A stretch of 64,000 nucleotides of DNA, taken from positions 1 through 64,000 of the forward strand of contig JAFTPO010000057.1 of assembly GCA_017463225.1 (NCBI GenBank). The letters are read 5' to 3'. Numbering within the stretch: position 1 is the stretch's first letter; each line of letters opens with the position of its first letter. This document shows positions 1 through 8,478 of the stretch, in pieces. The position numbers and the translations under genes are program-made. The notes below the pieces were generated by a model. It had not been told where the DNA came from. It searched no databases and saw only the letters and a list, made by a program, of their open reading frames with translations. Origin of the DNA: Lachnospiraceae bacterium (GTDB taxonomy: Bacteria > Bacillota > Clostridia > Lachnospirales > Lachnospiraceae).

Positions 1-2
1 GT

Positions 3-3000
3 GAAGAGGCAGTTAAGACCATAGATGGGCTGATGTATCTGGATAGCTATATCAATGCTGATGGCAAGGTTTATGTATTGGGAGGTACTAATTCAGGATT
101 TTCAGTTTACACCTTCGATAGCATAACCGGCTGGACTCAGGTGGGAAGCACGGTGTCTATGTCCGGTGGATATTATCAGCTTATTCAGGCTGGGGATACT
201 CTCTATGTGGGCGGAGTTGATTTTAATCAGAGCAGGGCGGTTTTGTACAGCTATGGCTCCCATTGGACTAAGGTATTTACCTCCACCTATGAGGCAAATG
301 AGCTTAGCCTGGATGCTTATGACGGTAAGGTGTATATGGCTTATCCAAATATGAGTGGAAGCTCTATGTATTGTCAGAGCTATAGTCCATCCGGCTCTCA
401 TGATTATGGCGTAGTAGGTACCGGTTCCTACGTGGCTAATCCTTGTGTGTCGGTGTATGGCGGGAATCCGGTGGTGTCTTATAGAGATGCATTTGCCGGA
501 GGTGATTTAGGCGTTATGATGTATTCTCAGAGTGATGACAGCTGGACTGATTTGGGTCAGGGTAAGACCGTTTCCAACTTTACTATGAAGCTGTCGGGAG
601 ATATGCTTTATCTGGTTACAAATGGCGACGGTGAGTCTGATTACAGTGCCAGCAATGTATTTGCCATGGATTTGGCAGCTGCTACCAAGACTTGGACTCA
701 GGTCGGTGATACATACATAAGCACCAGCGCCACACCTCTTACTATGTGCTTCTCTGAAGATGAGCCTTATCTTATCTATCAGGATGGCAGTATTAACGAA
801 ACCTATGTTAAGAGTCTGGCAAATAATAGCTGGACTATGGTGGGAACTAAGGTTGCCTCCAGCTATGTGAATGACATTTCCTGTTTCGTGAATAAGGATA
901 AGATTTGCGTGGTTTATGGAGACTCTAATTCAGGAAATATTTTTATAAAGACTCATGATATTCCAAATGTTGTAGATGTGACAGCGGTGGAGCTGTCTGA
1001 TGAGCTGATTTCTCTAGAGCTTGGAGTGGATACTGAGGCGACGTTGTCTGCAACAGTTACTCCTGCGGATGCAACTAATCCATCAGTGTACTGGTCTTCC
1101 AGTGACCCGGATATTGCCACAGTTGACACCACAGGAAAGGTAACAGCAGTGGCGGTTGGTCAGGCTACCATCAAGGTTGTCACACTGGATGGTGGTTTGT
1201 CTGACGAATGTGTTGTGGAGGTTTGGGATACCTACGATGCACCGTCAGCGCCGGTTGTAGACAGTAAGACAAGTACGTCGGTGACATTGAAGACAGTTGC
1301 CGGATGTCAGTATTCAAAGGACGGAAAGACCTGGCAGGATTCAAATGTATTCAGCGGATTGAAGGCTAATACAGAGTATACATTTTATGCTAAGAAGGCG
1401 GCCAGTGGATATTACAAGGAGAGTGTGGCAAGTGCAGGAACTAAGGTGACTACATCACCTGTAGCTGTAACTGGTATAACTCTGGATAAGTCTACTGTGA
1501 AGCTAGAGATGGGAGTTGCGGAGAGTGTTCAGTTAAGTGCAACCGTGGCTCCAAGTGATGCAACAAATAAGTCAGTTACATGGACTTCAAATAATACTTC
1601 AGTAGCAAAGGTTGACACCACAGGAAAGGTAACAGCAGTGGCAGCAGGAAAGGCTACCATAACAGTTAAGACTGTGGATGGTGGATTCACTAAGACCTGC
1701 GTTGTGGAGGTTTGGGATACTTATGCTACACCGTCAGCGCCGGTTGTAGACAGTAAGACCAGTACATCGGTGACATTACAGGCGATTGCGGGATGCCAGT
1801 ATTCAAAGGACGGAAAGACCTGGCAGGATTCAAATGTATTCAGCGGATTGAAGGCTAATACAGAGTATACATTTTATGTGAAGAAGGCGGCCAGTGGATA
1901 TTACAAGGAGAGTGCAGCGAGTGAAGGAACTAAGGTGAAAACTGAGAAGGAGCCGACAACGGAGGCACCGACAACCCAGGAGCCAACCTCCGAGGCACCA
2001 ACAACTGAAGAGCCAACCACCCAGGAACCTACGACTGAAGCACCAACAACTCAGGAGCCAACAACAGAAGCACCTACTACAGAGGAACCTGAGGAGGATG
2101 TTTTCGTAGCGCCAGAGATAGATGTTTATTATCGCACTCATATCCAGAATGTAGGCTGGGAGGGTACAGAAAGTAACATCAAGTCCTGGAAGAAGGACGG
2201 TGTAATGTCAGGAACCAGCGGACGTGCTCTTAGACTTGAGGGTATAAACATAGTGGTTACACCTGAGACTACATGTCCGGAATTAGATTTAGGAATTCAG
2301 TACACCACTCACTGTCAGGATTATGGCTGGTTGCCATGGTCAGCAGATGGCGAGATGAACGGAACAGAAGGAGAGTCCAAGAGATTAGAGGCTATAGAGA
2401 TTCAGCTTACAGGAGCTCATAAGGATTTATACGACGTTTATTATAGAGTACATGCTCAGGACTTTGGCTGGCTTGGCTGGGCGAAGAATGGTGAACCATC
2501 CGGAACGGCTGGTAAGGCAAAAAGACTTGAGGGAATCCAGATTCAGGTTGTTAAGAAGGGTACGACTCCGAATTGGAATGCCGGTGGAATAGTATCAGAT
2601 TACAGCTTAGCATTTTATGCTGCGGCAGGAAGCTCACCTGTAGTAAACTATCCAAATACATCTAACCAGAATCCGGTAATACCTGGTACAGACGTTCCAA
2701 ACGTAGTATACAAGACTCATGTACAAAATGACGGCTGGCAGCGTTGGAGATATAACGGCCAGATGTCCGGAACCAGTGGCAGAGCCCTTAGACTTGAAGG
2801 CATTAGAATCAATCTTTCGAACAAGCCATGTGATGGTGGTATAGTATATACAACCCATGTTCAAAATATTGGATGGCAAGGCAATATCAATGATCCAACC
2901 ACTTGGATGTCAAATGGTGTTATGTCTGGAACCAGTGGACGTTCCTTAAGACTTGAAGCTATATGCATCCAGCTTACAGGTGAGATGGCAGATAAGTATG

Positions 3001-3200
3001 ACGTATACTACCGAGTGCACGCTCAGGATTACGGCTGGCTAGGCTGGGCTAAGAATGGAGCCCCTGCAGGAACAGCGGGATATTCTAAGAGGCTTGAGGG
3101 TATACAGATAGTTCTTGTTAAGAAAGGTGGTTCGGCACCAGCTAATAACTATGGTGGAATAGTACCAAATGATTCTAGAGAATACATAGAAAACAAATAG
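3..3200 (+). CDS. ChW-repeat surface protein with Big2 domains (5' end outside window)
   Basis: Large secreted or wall-associated protein whose start lies outside the window: the frame is open back to base 3, so the ATG at 33 is probably internal. The first ~310 visible residues are repeating Ser/Tyr/Trp-rich blades resembling a beta-propeller. Two modules follow, each a Big2 immunoglobulin-like domain (ending in a TTGKVTAV-type motif) plus a short fibronectin-like segment with a YYKES motif. Then comes a ~45-residue Thr/Pro/Glu linker and six ChW (clostridial hydrophobic Trp) repeats with the GW...G...RLE pattern, arranged as two triplets split by a ~45-residue spacer. ChW proteins are extracellular in clostridia and often involved in adhesion or polymer binding. 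No LPXTG motif or C-terminal anchor is visible. Ligand unknown. Confidence 0.9.
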   Translation, partial: EEAVKTIDGLMYLDSYINADGKVYVLGGTNSGFSVYTFDSITGWTQVGSTVSMSGGYYQLIQAGDTLYVGGVDFNQSRAVLYSYGSHWTKVFTSTYEANELSLDAYDGKVYMAYPNMSGSSMYCQSYSPSGSHDYGVVGTGSYVANPCVSVYGGNPVVSYRDAFAGGDLGVMMYSQSDDSWTDLGQGKTVSNFTMKLSGDMLYLVTNGDGESDYSASNVFAMDLAAATKTWTQVGDTYISTSATPLTMCFSEDEPYLIYQDGSINETYVKSLANNSWTMVGTKVASSYVNDISCFVNKDKICVVYGDSNSGNIFIKTHDIPNVVDVTAVELSDELISLELGVDTEATLSATVTPADATNPSVYWSSSDPDIATVDTTGKVTAVAVGQATIKVVTLDGGLSDECVVEVWDTYDAPSAPVVDSKTSTSVTLKTVAGCQYSKDGKTWQDSNVFSGLKANTEYTFYAKKAASGYYKESVASAGTKVTTSPVAVTGITLDKSTVKLEMGVAESVQLSATVAPSDATNKSVTWTSNNTSVAKVDTTGKVTAVAAGKATITVKTVDGGFTKTCVVEVWDTYATPSAPVVDSKTSTSVTLQAIAGCQYSKDGKTWQDSNVFSGLKANTEYTFYVKKAASGYYKESAASEGTKVKTEKEPTTEAPTTQEPTSEAPTTEEPTTQEPTTEAPTTQEPTTEAPTTEEPEEDVFVAPEIDVYYRTHIQNVGWEGTESNIKSWKKDGVMSGTSGRALRLEGINIVVTPETTCPELDLGIQYTTHCQDYGWLPWSADGEMNGTEGESKRLEAIEIQLTGAHKDLYDVYYRVHAQDFGWLGWAKNGEPSGTAGKAKRLEGIQIQVVKKGTTPNWNAGGIVSDYSLAFYAAAGSSPVVNYPNTSNQNPVIPGTDVPNVVYKTHVQNDGWQRWRYNGQMSGTSGRALRLEGIRINLSNKPCDGGIVYTTHVQNIGWQGNINDPTTWMSNGVMSGTSGRSLRLEAICIQLTGEMADKYDVYYRVHAQDYGWLGWAKNGAPAGTAGYSKRLEGIQIVLVKKGGSAPANNYGGIVPNDSREYIENK

Positions 3201-3215
3201 TTTAAGATTATAAAT

Positions 3216-3258
3216 AGCAGCTATGGTTGAAACGATACAAACCATAGCTGCTTATTAT
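3216..3258 (+). terminator. Rho-independent terminator after the ChW gene
   Basis: A 13-bp perfect stem (3216-3228 with 3240-3252) around an 11-nt loop starts 15 bases after the stop codon. The following U-tract is weak (TATTATTAT), so termination may be partial. Confidence 0.75.
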
Positions 3259-3268
3259 TATGTAAAAA

Positions 3269-3283
3269 TGATAATTATTATCA
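3269..3283. promoter_or_regulatory. Fur-type operator (perfect 7-1-7 inverted repeat)
   Basis: TGATAATTATTATCA is an exact 7-1-7 palindrome matching the published Bacillus Fur box core TGATAATnATTATCA. It lies about 147 bp before the ZIP transporter start and just after the terminator of the preceding gene, so the ZIP gene is the natural target. No convincing -35/-10 pair could be fixed beside it. Confidence 0.65.
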
Positions 3284-3429
3284 ATATTTCTCTAGACATT
3301 AGTAATTTAAGGTGTTATCATATCTATATGAATAATTAATAACAAATTTTACAGTTGCTCATATAATATAATAAATACGACTGCTTATACAGAGATAAGT
3401 CTTGTGTAAAAAATCGAGAGGAGGAAGCT

Positions 3430-4215
3430 ATGAAGGAAGTATTAATTGCAATATGGATACCATTTTTAGGAACTATGCTTGGTTCGGCGTGTGTGTTCTT
3501 TATGAAGGGAGCACTTAATGATAAGGTGCAAAAGGCTCTTTCGGGATTTGCAGGTGGTGTAATGATAGCTGCATCGGTGTGGTCATTACTTATTCCGGCT
3601 ATTAATATGTCGGAGGAAGCCGGTAAAGGGAAGCTAAGCTTTGTGCCGGCGGCAGTGGGTTTGCTATTGGGCGTTTTTTTCTTATTATTACTGGATAAAA
3701 TTATTCCTCACTTACATGTTCACGATGAGCAGGCTGAAGGGCCTAAGGTTAATCTGAAAAAGTCAACTATGCTTATATTAGCGGTGACATTACATAATAT
3801 TCCGGAGGGAATGGCTGTAGGAGTTACGTTTGCAGGAATGTTGTCAGGTGAGGCTAATATAACATTTATGGGAGCTATGGCTTTGACATTAGGTATAGCT
3901 ATGCAGAATTTCCCTGAAGGTGCTATAATATCTATGCCGGTATGCGCCGCTGGTTCAGGAAAGAAAAATGCGTTTTTGTATGGAACCTTATCCGGTGTGG
4001 TGGAACCTTTGGGAGCTCTGCTTACAATTTGGCTTTCGGGATATCTGTTAGGCGCTATGCCTTATCTTTTGGCATTTGCTGCGGGAGCTATGATATACGT
4101 TGTTGTGGAGGAGCTTATACCTGAGTCCGCAGCGGGAGAGCACTCTAATATAGGAACTATAGGATTTTCAATAGGCTTTGTTATGATGATGATTCTCGAT
4201 GTAGCACTAGGATAA
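3430..4215 (+). CDS. ZIP-family divalent metal transporter
   Basis: Integral membrane protein of the ZIP family (ZupT/GufA type), which moves divalent cations such as Zn, Fe or Mn into the cytoplasm. The 261 residues form about eight hydrophobic segments. A His-containing loop (HLHVHD, ~94-99) precedes the two signature helices, HNIPEG at 122-127 and QNFPEG at 159-164, whose polar residues form the metal site in this family. Length is normal. The start follows a strong GAGGAGG site. A Fur-type box upstream suggests iron-responsive control. The next gene, a rubredoxin-tailed flavin reductase, starts 70 bases later and is probably cotranscribed. Metal specificity cannot be read from the sequence. 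Confidence 0.88.
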   Translation: MKEVLIAIWIPFLGTMLGSACVFFMKGALNDKVQKALSGFAGGVMIAASVWSLLIPAINMSEEAGKGKLSFVPAAVGLLLGVFFLLLLDKIIPHLHVHDEQAEGPKVNLKKSTMLILAVTLHNIPEGMAVGVTFAGMLSGEANITFMGAMALTLGIAMQNFPEGAIISMPVCAAGSGKKNAFLYGTLSGVVEPLGALLTIWLSGYLLGAMPYLLAFAAGAMIYVVVEELIPESAAGEHSNIGTIGFSIGFVMMMILDVALG

Positions 4216-4285
4216 AAACGTGCAACAGGTGGAGCGTTTAAAAGATGTCACATAGGAGATAATATATATAATAGGAGGGTTGCTT

Positions 4286-4939
4286 ATGGATAAGAATGTA
4301 ATGAACAAGCTGAGCTATGGAATATTTGTGTGTACAGCTAAGGAGGGGGATAAGGATAATGGTTGTATAATCAATACGGTTACACAGCTTACCACAACTC
4401 CGAATGTTGTAAGTATTGCAGTTAATAAGGCGAATTATACCCATGATATGATAGTGAGAACTAGAGAATTCAATGTTTCAGTAATTAATGAAGACGGAGA
4501 ATTCGAGATGATTAAGCAGTTCGGTTTTCAGTCAGGAAAGGATGTAGATAAATTCTCACCGGAGTCAGGGCATTGGATGGAGGAGAATAAGTCTGAGTGT
4601 AAGAGAGCTGCTAATGGAATTATGTATATTACCAAAGGTGTTAATTCCTATATATCCTGTAAGGTTAAGGAAAGCATGGATTTGGGCACACACACTTTAT
4701 TCATATGTGAGGTAACTGATGGAGAAATCTTAAATGATGTGCCTTCTGCAACCTATGCATATTATCATCAGCATATCAAGACTCAGGTTGAGCAGGTAGG
4801 GACAACTGCTGATGGTAAAGCAGTTTGGAAGTGTAAAATCTGTGGATACGTATATGAAGGAGATCCAATTCCGGATGATTTTATATGTCCATGGTGTAAA
4901 CACCCATCTGATGATTTTGAGCGAGTTTTTCAACTTTAG
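4286..4939 (+). CDS. Flavin reductase-like domain fused to rubredoxin (high-molecular-weight rubredoxin type)
   Basis: 217-residue cytoplasmic redox protein. Residues ~1-160 match the FMN-binding flavin reductase-like fold; ~180-217 are a rubredoxin with Cys183, Cys186, Cys201 and Cys204 for one iron. This architecture matches the 'high molecular weight rubredoxin' that passes electrons from NAD(P)H to diiron flavoproteins for O2 or NO detoxification in anaerobes such as Moorella. A TTG at 4280 is in frame, but the AGGAGGG at 4273-4279 is correctly spaced for the ATG at 4286, which is chosen. It follows the ZIP gene in the same direction. No flavodiiron partner is adjacent. Confidence 0.85.
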   Translation: MDKNVMNKLSYGIFVCTAKEGDKDNGCIINTVTQLTTTPNVVSIAVNKANYTHDMIVRTREFNVSVINEDGEFEMIKQFGFQSGKDVDKFSPESGHWMEENKSECKRAANGIMYITKGVNSYISCKVKESMDLGTHTLFICEVTDGEILNDVPSATYAYYHQHIKTQVEQVGTTADGKAVWKCKICGYVYEGDPIPDDFICPWCKHPSDDFERVFQL

Positions 4940-4942
4940 AGG

Positions 4943-4980
4943 AAAAAAGGAATGCATTGTTAAAGTGCATTCCTTTTTTA
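4943..4980. terminator. Bidirectional terminator
   Basis: A-tract, 8-bp GC-containing stem (GGAATGCA/TGCATTCC) and T-tract, symmetric on both strands. It serves the rubredoxin fusion gene and the convergent transporter gene ending at 4994. Confidence 0.88.
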
Positions 4981-4993
4981 GTGTGATTATATA

Positions 4994-6109
4994 CTATATT
5001 ATATAAAATACAACCAAAACTCCCAAAAACAGAAGGTTAACAATAGTAAACCTTATCATATACATCTTCTGATTGCTACCGCTGATTTTACAGTAAAACT
5101 TATAGGAGATTAGGCTGGCCATAGAAGCAATTATAGTTCCTAAGCCACCTAGGTTGGTTCCTATGATAAGTCCCTTAAGGTTAGTGGTAAAGCCGGAGAG
5201 TAGCATGGCTGCAGGAACGTTACTTACAACCTGGCTGGCTGCTATTGACACATATACCTCTCTGCCGGATACCAGATGGGCCAGAAAATCACTTATAGCC
5301 GGGATGTTTTTCATATTTCCTATGAATACGAAGAAGGCTACGAAGGTAAGTAATAGGATATAGTCTGCTTTTAGTAACAATCTTCTGTCCATAGCCAACA
5401 CAACAAGAATTACTATGACAAGCATAGCCCGATAATCTATCACATAGAGTACTGTTAATATGCATAGAACGAATAAAGTGACGTAAACAAACAGGGAACG
5501 TATATTAAGCTTGCTTTTAGGCAGAGTGTCTGAAGCCACACCAAATGGCTTCTTGTCTATAAGCATTACAGCAAGCACCAGCATAACGTAGGATAGGGCT
5601 GTGTAAGGAAGCATAAGCTTTAAGAATTCACTTATACCCATACCTGTTATGGAATACAGATAAAGGTTTTGTGGATTGCCTATAGGTGTGAACATACTGC
5701 CCAGATTTGCTGCTACTGTTTCTAAGATGATTAGATAGATGCTGAATCTGGAGTCGTCCACCAGTGCTAGTACCATGATGGTAAATGGTACGAAGGTTAT
5801 GAGGGCGACATCATTGGTTATCAGCATACTGCTAAAGAAACATAGGCTAACCAACATCAAAGCTAAAGAACGCTTGCTTTTTACCCTTTTTACTATAAGA
5901 GAAACCATGCCATCGAAGAGTCCGCAGCATTTTAAACCTTGAACCACCAGCATAAGACCAAGGAGTAAGGCTAAGGTTCTAAAGTCAATATAGCCTATGT
6001 AATCCTTGTTTGGAGTTACAATAAATGCTGAGATAATTGCTAATATCATAGCTATAGAGAATACTATTTCATCCTTTATAAATCTTAATATTTTATCTTT
6101 GAGTTCCAT
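4994..6109 (-). CDS. ArsB/CitM-type ion transporter
   Basis: 371-residue polytopic membrane protein with about ten hydrophobic helices. The segments TNDVALITFVPF and NLGSMFTPIGNPQNL are hallmarks of the ion transporter superfamily that includes ArsB, NhaD and citrate-Mg/SLC13 carriers, where Asn-Pro-Gln turns shape the substrate site. Substrate cannot be decided by eye; arsenite, dicarboxylate or anion are all possible. It is slightly shorter than the usual ~420. It lies downstream of an MntR/DtxR-like regulator on the same strand, but a strong terminator hairpin separates the two, ending ~20 nt before its GGAG ribosome site. No ArsR or ArsC is nearby, which weakens an arsenic role. Confidence 0.75.
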   Translation of the reverse strand: MELKDKILRFIKDEIVFSIAMILAIISAFIVTPNKDYIGYIDFRTLALLLGLMLVVQGLKCCGLFDGMVSLIVKRVKSKRSLALMLVSLCFFSSMLITNDVALITFVPFTIMVLALVDDSRFSIYLIILETVAANLGSMFTPIGNPQNLYLYSITGMGISEFLKLMLPYTALSYVMLVLAVMLIDKKPFGVASDTLPKSKLNIRSLFVYVTLFVLCILTVLYVIDYRAMLVIVILVVLAMDRRLLLKADYILLLTFVAFFVFIGNMKNIPAISDFLAHLVSGREVYVSIAASQVVSNVPAAMLLSGFTTNLKGLIIGTNLGGLGTIIASMASLISYKFYCKISGSNQKMYMIRFTIVNLLFLGVLVVFYII

Positions 6110-6128
6110 AAATCTTTACTCCAATCTC

Positions 6129-6166
6129 AAAAAAGACCTCTCATAGGGGGAGTCCCATAAGAGGTC
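6129..6166 (-). terminator. Terminator hairpin between the regulator and transporter genes
   Basis: On the minus strand GACCTCT...AGAGGTC (arms 6135-6141 and 6160-6166, extended by complementary inner bases) is followed directly by six U. It starts 8 nt after the regulator stop codon and ends ~20 nt before the transporter start, so it either ends the regulator transcript or attenuates the transporter. Confidence 0.8.
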
Positions 6167-6173
6167 AGTATAG

Positions 6174-6539
6174 TTAAAATTTTTCAAAATAATTCTTGAT
6201 GGCATTAAAGCTTTCATCGCTTATATGATGCTCCATACCACAGGCATCCTCGTAGGCAACCTCCTTGCTTACACCCAGCTTCATAAGTATCTGAGCAAGC
6301 ATCTCATGTCTGGCGTCTATACGACTGGCAATTTCCATACCTGTGTTTGTAAGTGTGATGTGACCGTCTGAATCTACGTCAATATATCCGTTAAGTCTAA
6401 GATTCTTAAGGTATACACTTACACTAGGCTTAGAGTAGCCGAGATGGTGAACTACATCTATAGAACGGACAAATTCCTTGGTTTTGCTAAGGTGTAAAAT
6501 TGCCTCAAGATAGTCCTCGGCAGATTCCTGTATCTTCAT
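6174..6539 (-). CDS. MntR/DtxR-family metal-dependent repressor
   Basis: 121-residue cytoplasmic regulator with an N-terminal winged helix (DNA recognition around residues 25-60) and a C-terminal dimerization and metal domain. It lacks the SH3-like third domain, as MntR does. It aligns without gaps to Bacillus subtilis MntR, shifted by one: the metal ligands appear as D9, E12, H78, E103 and H104, but the residue equal to MntR Glu99 is Cys100, which is the DtxR/IdeR-type ligand. The metal could therefore be Mn or Fe. It is divergent from the 6759 lipoprotein gene and upstream of the ArsB/CitM-like transporter. Shorter than typical MntR (~142) by a truncated C-terminus. Confidence 0.88.
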   Translation of the reverse strand: MKIQESAEDYLEAILHLSKTKEFVRSIDVVHHLGYSKPSVSVYLKNLRLNGYIDVDSDGHITLTNTGMEIASRIDARHEMLAQILMKLGVSKEVAYEDACGMEHHISDESFNAIKNYFEKF

Positions 6540-6697
6540 AACAATCCCCCTGTCATTAATCTAATAATAAACTATTGCAATTATATCATATATTATTTCA
6601 AAAACCTACATAAAATTTTCAGCTTCTAATTCTTAAAACAGCTCTATTGCATTTGTTATCCGTATTTTTTAGGCGATGTGATATTTCAAATATTAGA

Positions 6698-6726
6698 TGG
6701 AAAATTCCAGCTGTATGTGATACAAT
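6698..6726 (+). promoter_or_regulatory. Candidate promoter for the 6759 lipoprotein-glmU operon
   Basis: TGGAAA (6698-6703), 17-nt spacer, TACAAT (6721-6726) with an extended -10 TGA just before it. It lies about 33 nt before the start codon. Confidence 0.5.
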
Positions 6727-6758
6727 ATATTATCTATGATTAATTAGAGGTGTAATTC

Positions 6759-7649
6759 ATGAGATACATAAGAGACAATATAATAAAATGTAAAAAGATA
6801 TTTCTTGTTACGGTAATACTTGGATTAGCATTTTGCCTGATAGGCTGTAAGGAGGAAAAAAAGCAGCTTACCTTCGGCGATAATCAGCTGGTACTGTTAA
6901 CCAGTACCCCTAAGGGTCAGTCTGAAACCTATCAGATGTATACTATGAACATTATGATATACGCAAATGGTACCGTAGAGATTTACGCCAGTGACTTTGC
7001 AAGGTGGTTTGGATATGAGGAGATTCCGGTAAGCACAATTTATCTGACTGATGAAGAGATTCAGGAGATTAAGGATATTATAGTTGCTCAAGATATATAT
7101 AACCTTAGGGAAAATGTGGGCAACAAGGATGGAATCTCAGGAACTGATAAGTACATAACAGTATATTCTGCCACTGACAGTCATACGACAGGTGGTACAA
7201 GCGTGTCAAACAGACAGTTTGTGAGAGCCTATGATGGTATCTATGAATATGTGAGAGAAGAATGCTTTAATTATATAGGCCAGATAGAGAAAACACAGAT
7301 TGATGGATATAATGCCTATCAAAGCAGAAGTGTATACATTGCAGATGATGTGGACAATCATGTGTTTAGTGGAAGTGATATAAACAATGTGTATGTGGAT
7401 CAGGATAAAGTGGCTGAGGGCCAGTATTATGTGGTTATAGAGCTGGACAGCTATTCTAAAGAAAAGCTTACGCAGCTTAGTATGAATGCAGAAGATAATA
7501 TAGTTATCCTCACCCTGTATATTAATGATACTATGAAGTCAAAAATTACCATAGATAGCTTTATAGGAGATGGAAAGCTTTATATTGAATGTGGAACCAT
7601 CCAAGATGCAGACAAACTCTGTCAGGAATTGGATGATAATATGAACTAA
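6759..7649 (+). CDS. Lipoprotein of unknown function
   Basis: 296-residue predicted lipoprotein. A basic N-terminus and hydrophobic helix (~12-26) lead to a lipobox ending at Cys30 (LIGC), so the mature protein should be anchored outside the membrane. The mature part is soluble, mixed alpha/beta by eye, rich in Tyr, Asp and Asn, with no recognised catalytic motif. It starts the run glmU-pth-mfd-prsA-like, 48 nt before glmU, and could be cotranscribed. I do not recognise a family. Confidence 0.75.
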   Translation: MRYIRDNIIKCKKIFLVTVILGLAFCLIGCKEEKKQLTFGDNQLVLLTSTPKGQSETYQMYTMNIMIYANGTVEIYASDFARWFGYEEIPVSTIYLTDEEIQEIKDIIVAQDIYNLRENVGNKDGISGTDKYITVYSATDSHTTGGTSVSNRQFVRAYDGIYEYVREECFNYIGQIEKTQIDGYNAYQSRSVYIADDVDNHVFSGSDINNVYVDQDKVAEGQYYVVIELDSYSKEKLTQLSMNAEDNIVILTLYINDTMKSKITIDSFIGDGKLYIECGTIQDADKLCQELDDNMN

Positions 7650-7697
7650 GAAATGTGTATTTAGTTTAAGACATATATGTGAAAGGAAAGTGGGAAT

Positions 7698-8435
7698 ATG
7701 AGTAAGTTAAAGGCGGTAATATTAGCAGCAGGAAAGGGAACCAGAATGAATTCAGACCTTCCTAAGGTTATACATAAGTGTATGGACCAGCCTATGGTTC
7801 ACTATGTAATCAAGGCGGCTAAGGATGCAGGAGCGTCAGAGGTTTGCGTTATAGTTGGCTATAAGTCAGGGGATGTTAAGGCTGCTATATATGATGTGGT
7901 TGAGTATGCGGTCCAGACTGAGCAGTTGGGTACAGGACATGCAGTAAAGTGTGCTAAGGATTTTATTGGAACTGAGGGAGATACTATAGTATTGTGTGGA
8001 GATACTCCACTTATAACAGGTGACACACTTAAGGCTCTTGTGGATACTCACAAGAAGGAGGCAAATGGTGTAACAGTGCTTTCTGCCATAGTAGAGGATT
8101 CTACAGGATACGGAAGAATAGTGAGAGATGCCGATGGCAATTTCACTAAGATTGTGGAACAAAAGGATGGAACTTATGAGGAGCTTCAGATTAAGGAGAT
8201 TAATTCCGGTATGTATATATTTAACTCAGAGGCTCTTTCGGCAAGCCTGGAACTTCTTAGTAATGACAATGCAGCCGGAGAGTACTATCTCACAGATACT
8301 ATAGCACTTATTAAGAAGATTGGACTTAAGACCTCAGCTATGGCAGTTATGGGAGATACCGTAAATGAGATTAAGGGAGTTAATACCTTAGACCAGCTTG
8401 CTGAGGCAGAGGAGATTATGAAGGCCAGACAGTAG
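7698..8435 (+). CDS. glmU: Stand-alone UDP-GlcNAc pyrophosphorylase domain (GlmU N-terminal half)
   Basis: Nucleotidyltransferase that should make UDP-GlcNAc from GlcNAc-1-phosphate and UTP for peptidoglycan synthesis. The glycine-rich UTP loop LAAGKGTRM with the activating Lys (LPKV) is at 8-25, and GDTP (a magnesium site) and NSGMY follow in the expected order. The protein stops at 245 residues, exactly at the end of the GlmU N-terminal domain (QLAEAEEIMKARQ), so the left-handed beta-helix acetyltransferase of the ~450-residue bifunctional enzyme is missing. There is no second frame carrying it downstream; pth begins 43 nt later. The acetyltransferase may be encoded elsewhere. Confidence 0.85.
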   Translation: MSKLKAVILAAGKGTRMNSDLPKVIHKCMDQPMVHYVIKAAKDAGASEVCVIVGYKSGDVKAAIYDVVEYAVQTEQLGTGHAVKCAKDFIGTEGDTIVLCGDTPLITGDTLKALVDTHKKEANGVTVLSAIVEDSTGYGRIVRDADGNFTKIVEQKDGTYEELQIKEINSGMYIFNSEALSASLELLSNDNAAGEYYLTDTIALIKKIGLKTSAMAVMGDTVNEIKGVNTLDQLAEAEEIMKARQ

Positions 8436-8478
8436 TCTGAATAAGCTGTTACAGGATGTAATATAAAGGATTGGAACG

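Noticed and set aside
1950..2095. Short tandem repeats resembling an array
   Set aside because: They encode the Thr/Pro/Glu linker of the ChW protein; no constant repeat with variable spacers, so not CRISPR.
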